Source: Chlorophyllum brunneum (taxonomy: Eukaryota; Basidiomycota; Agaricomycetes; Agaricales; Agaricaceae). From it: a stretch of 64,000 nt of DNA. The DNA lies in contig OY756139.1 in the NCBI GenBank assembly GCA_963576785.1, positions 4,464,001 to 4,528,000 of the forward strand. Direction: 5' to 3'. The translations under genes and the position numbers were made by a program. Shown here in pieces: positions 42,235 through 52,907 of this stretch. Position 1 is the stretch's first letter; each line of letters starts with the position of its first letter. The notes below the pieces were generated by a model that was given only the letters and a program-made list of their open reading frames with translations, did not search any database and had not been told where the DNA came from.

Positions 42235-44885
42235 CAGTGAACAAGCCACTTCATGATACCCACCTACCCGACCATGGGATCACAAGATCAAGATGAAAGA
42301 ATCTTTTGAACCAAAAGCTGGACCTGCCTATCAACTATCACCCCAAGAAACCAATGAACTTGATAAATTCATTGAGGGGAACTTAGCCAAAGGATATATT
42401 TGACAATCAAAATCACCTATGGCTTCACCTTTCTTCTTTGTAGGGAAGAAAGATGGAAAACTCCACCTGTGTCAAGACTATCAATATCTCAATAGTCATA
42501 CCATCAAGAATATGTACCTGATCCCACTCATTTTGTCACTACTTGACAGACTTAAAGGATCAAATTGGTTTACCAAACTTGATGTATGCACCAGATACAA
42601 CAATATCTGCATCCGAAAAGGTGATGAATGGAAAGCTGCATTCAGAATACCAAAAGGCCTATATGAGCCAACTGTAATGTTTTTTGGGATGTGCAACTCC
42701 CCAGCCACTTTCCAATCCATGATGGACCACATATTCCACCCCCTGATCAGCAAAGGAGGAGTTCTTGTATACATGGATGACATCCTCATACATGCCAAAA
42801 TACAAGAAGAACTCTGACACCTTACCCATGAAGTATTAAAACTACTTCATGAACACAATCTATTTCTCAAGTCCGAGAAATGTGAATTTGAGAAACAATG
42901 CCTCGAGTACCTCGGTGCTGTAATCTCCCCATCATCCATTGAAATGGATGCAGCCAAACTTGAAGGAATCAAGAATTGGCCAATACCCAAAACAACCTGC
43001 AATATGCAAAAATTTAACTTCTACAGAAGATTCATCAAGAATTATACACAACATGCTGCACCGCTAAACTCCCTTATGTCCAAGAATATTAAATTCCATT
43101 GGACCAATGAGCACCAAATTGCCTTTGAAGATCTGAAGAAACGCTTCATGGAAAAGCCTATCTTGATTGTGCCAGATCCTGACAAATCTTTCAAAATCAA
43201 AACTGATGCTTCTGTGTATGCCTCAGGAGCTGTCCTCACCCAACACAACAATAATGGAGTAAAGCACCCGATTGCCTTTATCTCCAGAGCATTCAACTTG
43301 ACAGAATGAAACTACTACTGCTCAGAGCAAGAATGGCTAGCTATCATATGAGCCTTAAAAGAATGGCACCACTATTTGGAAGAAGCCAAACATGAATTGA
43401 TTGTATGGAGCAATCACAAGAACTTATCCTGATTCAAGGAACCCTAGACCCTTAATCGACATCAAGCCCGATGGGCAGCCTATATGGAATGCTTCAAACC
43501 TCAACTGAAGGTTAAGCATATACCCAGCCAAAAGAATGGCCTAGCTGATGCATTATCATGACAACCTGACCATACTCCTGATGACAAAGACAACCAGGAA
43601 GTGACTGTATTTGACAGTACCATAGTGCACCTACTCACCGAAGCTGATCTTGACAAAGTATGTCAACACCGTGATATGATTGACCCCAATCTTGATGAGA
43701 CACCTGATGGTGATCTCCCATACAATGCCAACCAAGTCATCATTCCGAATGACCCTGGATTGAAATACTGGATCACTGAATGTGCCCATGATGCCTTACC
43801 AAACCTCTACCCAGGAGCAGCAGCTACCTTATCCAAGATACTGGATTATGCCTATTGGCCAGGAATCAAGGACTACATCTGCGAATATAATATGTTGCTG
43901 AATGCCCAAAGTGCCAGCAATTCAAGATTAACCATCATCCAATGAAGCCACCACTACAACCTATTCCCACCCCCAAGTCAACCCATCCATTTTTCCAGAT
44001 ATCAATGGACCTTATCACTGATCTCCCCCCATCCCAAGCATATGATTGTATTTTATCCATAGTGGACCATGGATTATTAAAGGGGATAATTCTAGTACCA
44101 ACTACCAAAAGTGCCAACAGATTGCACAGCTATTGGTCAACCACCTCTTTGCCAAATATGGCATACCTGACAAGATCATCTCCAACCAAGATCCATGATT
44201 TACTGCCAAAGCAATGCAAGAATTCTATAAACTACTTAACATCGACCCTGTCTATTCAACAGCCTATCACCCACAAACTGATGGATCAACCAAATGAATC
44301 AATCAAGAAATCGAGCTATATTTAGCACTCACCACTTCAGCTCAACCAAATGATTGGGCAAAGTTCCTCTCACTCTATGAATTTGCTCATAACAATTGCC
44401 CCCATGCTGGACGAAAGGAGTCACCCTTCCAGCTACTCTATGGCTATGCACCAAAAGCATTCCCCACTATTCTGGAACTAACAAACATCCCTGCCACTGA
44501 GGATTGCCTCAAAAAACTATCTGATGCTCACAATTGAGCCCTTGAAGCACACAACCATGCCCATGAAATCATGGCCAAATAAACTGCAAATTATAGGTTA
44601 CCAAACTTTAATGAAGGGGATAAAGTTTGGCTAGAAAACAAACACCTACCAATAAACTTTGCAAATAGGAAAATCGCCCAAAGAAGGGAAGAACCTTTCA
44701 CAATTGTCAAGAAGATCTCACCTGTTGTGTTTCAGCTAAAATTACCTGAAACATGGAAGATCTATAACAAGTTTCATGCCTCTCTCCTTACCTCTGCAAT
44801 CAAAAACATGATCTATGGACAACACATGTCTCAACCCCTCCCTCTCCTTGTTGATAATCAAGAAGAATATGAAGTCGAGGCCATT
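42178..44885 (+). pseudogene. Ty3/gypsy element D': RT, RNase H, integrase, start of chromodomain
   Basis: Continuation of D' after LINE I. RT at 42181-42817 ([46 protein letters not shown] at about 42766-42795), thumb at 42944, RNase H at 43141-43560 (DASVYASGAVLTQ), integrase at 43601-44610 (ILDYAYWPGIKDYI, MDLITDLPPSQAYDCILSIVDH, KIISNQDP where the second catalytic Asp is replaced, YHPQTDGST), and the chromodomain start EEYEVEAIL up to 44885. Many stops, such as TGA/TAG in place of Gln, Arg or Trp codons of element D, and a short deletion near 43010 (the FSGF block) show that D' is older or more damaged than D. LINE II is inserted at 44886. Confidence 0.85.
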
Positions 44886-45920
44886 CTTTTTTTTATTTTT
44901 TATTTTTTTTTATTTCATCAATTTATATAGTGGTGCTTGATTGCAGTCTGCATGTACATACATACAAAGGCAGAATGTACAGAATGTTTGGAGCAAGGAG
45001 AGTAGACAACAAGTATACTAACCCCATGAGACTTGGTGCCATCTAGTGCATACACTAGAGAGATGTTTGGTGCCAATGCTGAACAGAGAAAAAGGGGAAG
45101 GGGAAATCGGAAAGAAGAGAGTGAGAGAGAGAAATTGATAGAAGAGAAACTATCAACTTGCAAACACAAAGGGGAACAGCAAACAGTACTAGTGTGTGGA
45201 GGGGCATAGCCTGCACCACAGGAAAGGTGAGTTTGGAATGAAAACTACATTAAAATAGTAGAGGAGTGGGGAAGGAAATGAGAGAAATGGAAATGAAGTC
45301 CATAACTGGGAGAGCACAAGAGAAATGAGAGAAAGAAAGGACTCATGCAGGCATGGACCTGAACCTCTGATGGACTTGACAATGATGCAATGGGGGAATT
45401 GAACCAGCTTGGATATGAGGGCAATCAGGTTCTGGAGGGAAGCTGAACATGGAGGGATTGCGATGTAAGAAGTTGACCAACTTCTTGATAGTGTTGATGC
45501 CAAAGTGGTGATCAAAGTGTTGACATTGGTAGAGGATATGTGACCTGGTTTGGACCAGTTGGTTGCCACAGTGGTGGCATGGTAGATCCTTGTTAGGGAA
45601 GAACCTGAGTTAGTACTCTCCAATTGGAGCATGGCATAAAATGGTGTGACAAGCTCGTGCAAAGAGTTGGGGCTGGTATCTGCATTCTCGTATCCATGGG
45701 CTAGAGTTAACGTGCAATGGTAAGGCAGAGGCCCCATTTGCCTGCACTGACAGGTGGAGGAAGGAGCTACCGCTGTATTTCTTGAATCTGAACATAGCCT
45801 GCCGTGTGCTGATGGCTTGTTCAGCAGACTTTTTGCATAGGAAGTTGAGGGAGTTGGGGACTCGGTGGTTTCAACTTTGGTTAGGCCAAGTGACAGTTTG
45901 AATCCAGTCATGGGTGGCTT
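44886..45920 (-). mobile_element. 5'-truncated LINE, copy II
   Basis: Antisense 3' end of the LINE: T-rich run 44886-44915 (poly(A) tail), 3' UTR, and the ORF2 C-terminus (for example MFRFKKYSGSSFLHLSVQANGA near 45795 and the CHHC zinc-like region near 45580). Its inner end at 45920 abuts a sense-oriented LINE 5' end, and no target duplication of GAGGCCATTCT is found, so the 5' junction is rearranged. Confidence 0.8.
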
Positions 45921-46050
45921 CATCCCTTCTTTGACTCATACCACCACCATTGATTTGTGAAAGTTGATTACTTGGTGCTAGTCTATAGTACAGAGGATAT
46001 AAACCATGTCTACGTTATGATCTGATCTCTCCCCAAGAGAGCCTATGCCT
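45921..46050 (+). mobile_element. LINE 5' UTR fragment in inverted orientation
   Basis: 130 bases matching the very 5' end of the LINE (CATCCCTTCTTTGACTC to GAGAGCCTATGCC), in sense orientation between two antisense LINEs. It differs from the arm copy at 52823-52950 at several sites, so it comes from another LINE copy. It ends where the poly(T) of LINE III begins. Confidence 0.8.
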
Positions 46051-46496
46051 TTTTTTTTTAATCAACAATTTATATAGCAGTGCTCGAACACAGTCCGCAT
46101 GTACATACATACAAAGATAGAATGTACAAAAAGTTCAGAGCAAGGAAAGTAGACTACATGTACACTAACCCCATGAGACTCGACGCCATCTAGCGTGTAC
46201 ACTAGAGAGATGTTTGGTACCTAAGTTGAATGGAGTAACTGTGATTAGAGGAATTCAGAGAGAGAGAGAGAGTGAAAGAGAGAAATTGATAGAAAAGAAC
46301 TATCGACTCACAAACACAAGGGAGAACAACGAACGGTACTAGCATATGGGAGGGTTTTTGCCCAGACACCACGGGAATGATGAACATTTGAATGAAAACT
46401 ATATAAAATAGTAGATGAGCGAGGGAAGGAAAGAAAGAGAAATGGGAATTGAATCCATAACCGGGAGAGCATAAGAAAAAGGGGAGGGGAAAGGAT

Positions 46497-49400
46497 TTAC
46501 GCAGGTGCAGACCCAAACCTCTGACGGACTTGATGATGATGTAGCGGGGGTACTGAACCGGCACGGAAGCGAGGGCAGTCAGGCTCCGGGGGGAAGCTGA
46601 ATGTGGTAGGGTTACGACACAAGAAGTTGACTAGTGTCTTGATGGTGTCAACGCCAAAATGATGATCAAAGTTGTTGCAACGATAGAGGATGTGCGACCT
46701 AGTCTGGACCATTTGATTGTTGCAGTGGTGGCATGATAAGTCCTCATTGGGGAAGAACTGGAGTCAGTATTCCCCAATTGGGGCATGGCATAGGATGGCA
46801 CGGCACGCTCTTGTGAACAGCTGTGGCTGGTAACTGTATTCTCATATCCAGGGACCGGATTTGATGTGCGACGGTAGAGCAGAGGCCCCATTCGCTCACA
46901 CTGGGAGGTGAAGGAAGGAGCTACCGCTGTATTTTTTGAATCCAAACATGGCTTGCCATGTGTGAATGGCTTGTTCAGCGGACTTCTTGCATAAGTAGTC
47001 TATGGAGTTAGGGACTCAGTAATTTTGACCCTGGTTAGGCCAGGCGATTGTTTGGATCCAATTGTGAGTGGCTTTCTGTATTCTGTATTTGCACTTCGAC
47101 GGAGTGTGACAGAACAAAAGGCAGTGTAGGTCAGACTTGTTGAACCAAGCCAGAAGTGCCTTCGATGTGAGGATGGACTGTCTCTGGCAGGAGTGTGGCG
47201 AGCAATCAAGTAGGAGCCAAGAGGCTGCGAGGGAGTCGGTGAACACATGAATGTGTTCCACTTGGTCGTAGTTGTCGGTGGTGAGTACCTTAGTAATTCC
47301 TAGGTATTGCGTGACCAGTTCTGTGTCAGTCGACGCCATTCCTCCAAGTCTCTTCATGATAGAGCTCCCTCTGTCTAAGTGTTGAATAGTAGCTGCTGCC
47401 ATGAACTGGCTAGCAAGCAGGTTTGGGTTGGGGTGGACCAAGCCGTCCATGCCAATAATAATGGACTTGAAGTCTGTCATCACATTTGTCGTAACATTGT
47501 CCCAAAGTGTCTTTGAGAGGTGGGGGTTGTCCTGGTTGAATCCTATAAAAGATACATTAGTAGGGAAACGGTCAAGTAACCTACATCCGGGCCAGACAGA
47601 TTTAGAAACAGAGTTAAAGTGTTCTATATACCGAGTCTCGGGGGTGGGGCGCGAAATATCCATCACAGCTCCAAGTGTCTTCTTCTTCTGAATCTCCATG
47701 AAATTCTTGATGTAAAGTTGGTGTGGGGAAGAATGATACTCTTTCGTCAATCTTGCCAATGCGTGTTCATTGTCCGACGTGTGGAGCCTCGACATTTGTC
47801 ATTTGGCCAACTTTCGGAGATGGAGTTTGATAGGCATGAGCCCTGCGAGGGACTCGATGCCGCCAGTGGGAGAAGTCCAGAAAGCTCCAGTAATCCAGAG
47901 GGCCGCGCTTCATTGCATTTTGTTGAGGATTTCACAGGTCCCTTTGGTCTGTGACTTGTCATGAAACCAAAGTCGATATCCATATGTCACCACCAGCATG
48001 ACACATGAACAGTACAATAATCTCTTATTGCTAGGGGACAATCCCCGTACGGAGTTCCCTAACATTTTCATCACCTTGATCATAGATATTGCCTTGGCAG
48101 AGTAGTATCGGACATGTTCCTTGAAGGTTAATGTCCGGTCAAAATAGAAACTGAGGTATTGCCAATGGGCTTTCGGCTTGAGAGGGGTGCGGCCCGTGAA
48201 CGGCAGGGATCCCAAGTCAATAGAGGGATTGGAGTCCTGTCTCACATGTGTAAAGTGAAAGACTTCAGACTTACTGTGTTCAATTTCAAGGCCAAATTCA
48301 TTCATGAGCTGCTCCATTTTGCGGTACATGTGTTGGAGAATTTCAACGTTTTGTTTGAGAGACGAAGATTGCACGATCAAGGTGCCATCATCTACAAAAG
48401 AAAGGACATCAAAGTCCCATCTGTCACGGTGTTCTTCCATGCGTATGTCAAATATGTGAAGGAGGGGGGCAAGGTATAGGGCAGAGAGAATGGGACTAAG
48501 AGCTGAGCCTTGGCCCACTCCCACTGCTACATCATATTCCAGGGAGCTTTCATTGTTCCACCGGTAGATAGTGCGGCGTTCTTTGAGGTAATTGTTGAAG
48601 AACTCCGCAATTTGAGGGGGGAATCCCTGTCGACCCAGTATGTCGATGAGGAGGTTGTGGTTAAGGGAGGGGAAGAATTGGGCAACATCGAATGTGAGCA
48701 CTGATGTCTTCTTCTTCTTTGTCCAAGCTCCCTGGATAATGTGAGTTAAGAAGAGTCCTGTGTCCTCAGTGGATCATTGTCGGATGGCTCCCAGTTGGTG
48801 AGGGTGGAGAACCTTGAATTTCACCACCTTGAATTGAAGTCACTTGGCGAGCATCTTTTCTATTAACTTGCCAAGCATGTTGAGAAGGATGATTGGTCTG
48901 AATGCTTTTGGGGTAGAGTAGTTGGGTTTGTTAGGTTTGGGGATAATGACCAACATTGACTTCTTAAAATGCGCAGGCCAATGTCCAAGGGTTAGGCATG
49001 TGCGACTGATTCTGAGGAGGAGATCAGCACAGGTGTCAGTAGCAGCAATCTGTTTGAGGTGGGACCAGGACATGTGGTCGGGGCCGGGGGCAGAAGAATT
49101 CGAGGTATCCTTGAGCGATTCCATCATCTCAAGAAGAGAGAAGTCCACCCAAGTCCTATTCTCCAACCCAGATGGCAGAGGAAGTTCATCTAAGATGGCT
49201 ATGTTAACTGGTCTGTTGTGGGCTGCATTGTAGTGTTGGTCAAGGGCCATCCACAGTCTGTCCATAGTGAGACAGGGTCGGCCATTGTGGCAAATGGCTT
49301 CTGTAGCTGGGAGCGCATATGCTTTGACCCATGGCATCAGATCCCACAGACGTTTGTTGTCGACTGAGATTTCCTGGATCTTCTTGTCAAAATATGCTCT

Positions 49401-50546
49401 TTTCATTTTCCTTGTGGTCTTGCGAAAGGCACTCCATTTATGCTTGTTCTTGCGGTCCACACGGTGAGTTGCAAGTGCAGTAGAGCACTCCTCGTTCCAC
49501 CAGGTTTTGGACCTAGTGGTGATCTTGGATTTCTTTGCATTACACTTCCAGGACCTGTCAAATAAACCTCCCAAATCAGTGACAGCTCTCTCCAGTTTGT
49601 CCACATCATTCATCGGCCAGTTCTTATTGCTAATTCCTTCCGTGATATCCATCAGGAACTTGGTTTCCTCTTCTGAGTCTTTGGGAATTGTCAATCTCTC
49701 AATGATGACATCCATCTGCAGGATAGGCAACCTGATTAGAAGGGGGGCGTGATCCGAGTTGTATTGATCGCCTTCCTGGACAGCATGGACAGGGACATAA
49801 GGTAACATTCCCGAGACAAACAGTAGATCTATGACTGTGTCTGGCAAATTGGGGTCTGAGGCATAGTGAGTTGGTATGGCCACAGACAGAATTGACCTCT
49901 CTAAGTTGAGGGCTTCAGTGATCATGAGAAGACGGTCTGCACTCGCCGGATGTTGGTCCGTCGAAGGGTCCCATCATTCAGATCGAATGTTAATATCTCC
50001 ACCCAGTAAGAGAAAGGGTGGAAGGTCAAAGAGGCGCTCCTTGAGGAAGTGGAGTGCGGTGTTACGGCTGTCATTGTAAACATTCAGCAGTAGTAGTTCC
50101 TCTCCTCCTGTACAAAGAGAGATGCACAGGAGGTCTCGATGTTCAATAATATCCCTTCTGATGGAGGGTTGAAGTCGCCTAAGTCTCTTGTAAGCAAATA
50201 CAAGGACTCGGGGAGTGGTACGGTGTTCCATGTTCACCGTCCATTGAGGGTAACGCCAGCACCCAACTTGGAGGACTTCTTTGGCAATGATTGGATATGA
50301 AAGGAGCATCCAGTCCAGGTGGACTGGGCCTCCCACGAGGGGGGAGCCATCGTTAGATATGGGGGAAGGGATATTGTGGAGATATCTCCACAGGGGTTCT
50401 TGTATGAGGAGGAGGTTGATGTCACCTCTACACGCAAGGACTGTCTCCATCACTCCATACGATCTTCCAACATTGTGAGAACAAACCTTCAACTCACTCA
50501 GAAGTGAGCGAGGAGGCCTGTCTTGGTTGTCAGGTGTGTTATTCAT
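46497..50546 (-). pseudogene. LINE III ORF2: endonuclease, RT, RNase H
   Basis: One frame of about 1,350 codons starting ATG at 50546, which overlaps the ORF1 stop as ATGA. Domains: APE endonuclease (SHNVGRSYG, IQEPLWRY, LLLNVYNDSR, LLLGGDINIRSE, then SDHAPLLIR near 49745), RT (FDVAQFFPSLNH near 48690, GVGQGSALSPILSALYLAP, SFVDDGTLIV at about 48430), RNase H (IIGMDGLVHPNPN near 47460, HVFTDSLAAS near 47245 with the catalytic Asp retained), C-terminal zinc-like motif near 46720-46690 and end FGSAPA. Stops at 49974, 48840, near 48780 and 47796 make it defective, but few lesions are present compared with the other copies. Confidence 0.88.
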
Positions 50547-52522
50547 TTAGGGGGGTTAGTCTGGCTTCGACTAGCCAGGGATGATGAGGAGGGGGGTAGT
50601 GGGACTCCTTTGTTGGCTCTTAGTTTGAGCGCTTTATTGGCATGCCAGTCATGGTTGAATCGTTTCTTCCAGAATTGGCATTTACGGTCAGTGGCGAGGT
50701 GGTCCTTACCACAGTTGGAGCACGTAGCCTTGTGGGGGCATGGTTCTCTGGAGGGGGTGGCTGCAATGGGCGGGTCTGCTTTGTCATTGCCCTTGCAGCA
50801 GTAGGCGAAGGTGCGGTGGTTGGTGGTGGAGTGGGGGCCCTTGCAGTGAGCGCAGGTGAACAATCTTGCACAGCATTGGATTAGAGGGTGGCCCCATCTG
50901 CAGCATTTGGCGCAAAAAGGAACACCCAGGTTGGCATTGGCTCTTCTAATATGGAAGAGACCTCCATAGATGTTGAGGAACTTGTCCTCAATCTTCGCAA
51001 TGTTGGACCCCGCCTTGGAGTCCCATATTTCGAACCACACTGTGCAGGTGTCCGAGTGTTTGGAGTTGCATCGTACTCTTGGCTGCATCACAAATTGGAT
51101 AGCGTCCGAGTGAATGGAATTCCTGTTACTGGAAACAACATCGGCCTCAGTGAGTATCTGACCTCGGGGTGTGATGTAGCTGACGTCCGTGACTTTTACG
51201 AATGATTTGGATTTGGGAAGGGATACATCACCTGTAGTGATGCCTCCGAACTTCTCTTTGAGCCACGCCTTGACAACATCGAGCTCCGAGGGGGTTAACA
51301 CCTCCGAGGTGTGGACCATAAGGCCCAGCTTACCCTGCGAGGCGGTGATGACCCTAGTTTTGGACTTCTCTGCTATGAGACAAGTGTTGAGAGAGTCGAT
51401 AATGGCCCCAAAATTGGATACGTTAGGCCCGGTAAGGAGGGGAATGATGACTTGCTTGTGTGAAGGACCATTTAAAGTGGAGTGGATGACACCAGCTTTT
51501 TTAGCCGGCTTTTTGTTCGCAGGGGAGGAAGAGGAGAAGGCGGCATTGTACATTGCTACTATCTTCTCATGGGATAATTCTGGGAACTTGCTTGCAAACT
51601 CCAGGAGTTTGAGAGGGTTATGCCTAGTAGGAGTGGGGGTAGTAGCAGAATTCTTGCCCCCTTTAGCCATAGCTGCAACATAGGAAGTTTTCATGCCTTC
51701 CTGAGGTTTTTCAGTGGCCTTGGTATAGGATGGGGACACCGGAGTTTTGACGGCCTTAGCAGGCACAGGTGGGGGAGCGGGCTTTGACATCTTCAGCCCA
51801 GTAGTGGCGGTCTTCGCAGCTGCTCCTTTGGGCTTCGGAACCCTATGCTTCTTGTTAACGATGGTCTTGAACTCTGCCTCAGTGATTATTTGCACGTCAT
51901 CATTGGAGATGCCCGAATGAGTGACTTCATTGCCATCAGTGATACCTGGAGTGACAATGTGCTCAATGACCTCCATGCAGACATCGTCAGGTTTGCGCGT
52001 GGGGCCTTTGGAGGCCACGCGTCGAAGGGGGGAAACGTCTGGCTGGGGGGTTTCCTCAGCGCGGACAGTAATCTTACCAAAATTGACCCCCATCCACCTG
52101 TGGAGATCGTTCCTCTGCTCGTCAACAGCAACCTTGAGCCATCCCGCTTTCATCAGGGTCCCCGTTAGTTTAGTGAAGGCCTGCCCAAATGCGAGTCCTT
52201 CGTTGCCACTCATGTTGAACGTGCTGCAGGCCTTGACCCACTCAGAGATCTTACCTGCCTCCCTAACAGCATTGTTGTAAAATTTTTCCAGTCCACCTCC
52301 GTGTTCCACACCTTCATGGTCGTCTTTGTCATCTATCTTGGGCTTCAATTCATCTTCAACTTGGTTGGCCCAGTCCTTTCCTGAGTAGTAGTGGTCGCCC
52401 TCCAGCCTTACTTGTTTGGAAGACCGATGAACAGTTTTCTCCCCTTCACCAGAGAGGGGTACCGAGGACATCGGGGGTGTTGACGGTAATGGTGTTGCTG
52501 TAGGCCTGGTCTGTGGGGACAA
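50543..52522 (-). CDS. LINE III ORF1, 659-codon open stretch with CCHC knuckles
   Basis: Longest uninterrupted LINE ORF1 here. It encodes GLAFGQAFTKLTGTLMKAGWLKVAVDEQ, a basic Pro/Ala/Lys linker, IIPLLTGPNVSNFGAIIDSLNTCLIAEKSKTRV, and near the C-terminus CAKCCRWGHPLIQC (CX2CX4HX4C), CAHCKGPHS and CSNCGKDHLATDRKC. It likely binds LINE RNA as a nucleoprotein. The true start is probably ATG near 52691 (MPVLRSNLSPRETMPDGDG), with one frame shift between about 52440 and 52520, so the listed segment is the open part. It ends with TGA at 50545-50543, sharing ATGA with the ORF2 start. Confidence 0.85.
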   Translation of the reverse strand: MSPQTRPTATPLPSTPPMSSVPLSGEGEKTVHRSSKQVRLEGDHYYSGKDWANQVEDELKPKIDDKDDHEGVEHGGGLEKFYNNAVREAGKISEWVKACSTFNMSGNEGLAFGQAFTKLTGTLMKAGWLKVAVDEQRNDLHRWMGVNFGKITVRAEETPQPDVSPLRRVASKGPTRKPDDVCMEVIEHIVTPGITDGNEVTHSGISNDDVQIITEAEFKTIVNKKHRVPKPKGAAAKTATTGLKMSKPAPPPVPAKAVKTPVSPSYTKATEKPQEGMKTSYVAAMAKGGKNSATTPTPTRHNPLKLLEFASKFPELSHEKIVAMYNAAFSSSSPANKKPAKKAGVIHSTLNGPSHKQVIIPLLTGPNVSNFGAIIDSLNTCLIAEKSKTRVITASQGKLGLMVHTSEVLTPSELDVVKAWLKEKFGGITTGDVSLPKSKSFVKVTDVSYITPRGQILTEADVVSSNRNSIHSDAIQFVMQPRVRCNSKHSDTCTVWFEIWDSKAGSNIAKIEDKFLNIYGGLFHIRRANANLGVPFCAKCCRWGHPLIQCCARLFTCAHCKGPHSTTNHRTFAYCCKGNDKADPPIAATPSREPCPHKATCSNCGKDHLATDRKCQFWKKRFNHDWHANKALKLRANKGVPLPPSSSSLASRSQTNPPK

Positions 52523-52907
52523 AAGGCCTAGTCATAGATGGCGTCCTAGGAAACAGGATGCCAGGAGGGGGCAGAGCTGTAGAGGCCGCAAAGATGGAGG
52601 GGGCTGGAACACGTGGTGTGTCCCTGAAGACTTCCCCATCACCATCAGGCATGGTCTCTCTTGGAGAGAGATTGGAACGTAGCACAGGCATGATATGTAT
52701 CCTAGTACTGTAGACTGGTACCGTATAATTGAGTTTCACAGATCAATGGTGGTGGTATGAGTCAAAATATATCAAGGTAGTCATGAAAATTGGCTGGTAC
52801 AATTTTCAGAGGGTCAGTCTCTCATCCCTTCTTTGACTCGTACCACCACCATCGATTTGTGAAAGTCAATTACTTGGTGCTAGTCTACAGTACAAAGGAT
52901 ATAAACC

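Larger units (their letters stand above)
46050..52765 (-). mobile_element. Near full-length LINE, copy III
   Basis: About 6.7 kb, antisense, poly(A) (as T run 46050-46059) to within about 10 bases of the family 5' end, where it joins the right arm of the inverted repeat at 52766. It is the best preserved copy in ORF1. The target was the LINE 5' fragment at 45921-46050 (GCCTATGCC), but the matching duplication is missing at the 5' side because of the rearrangement at 52766. Confidence 0.9.

Noticed and set aside
52513..52713. Small + strand ORF near the inverted repeat inner edge as a separate gene
   Set aside because: It is antisense to the N-terminal part of LINE III ORF1 and has no motif.
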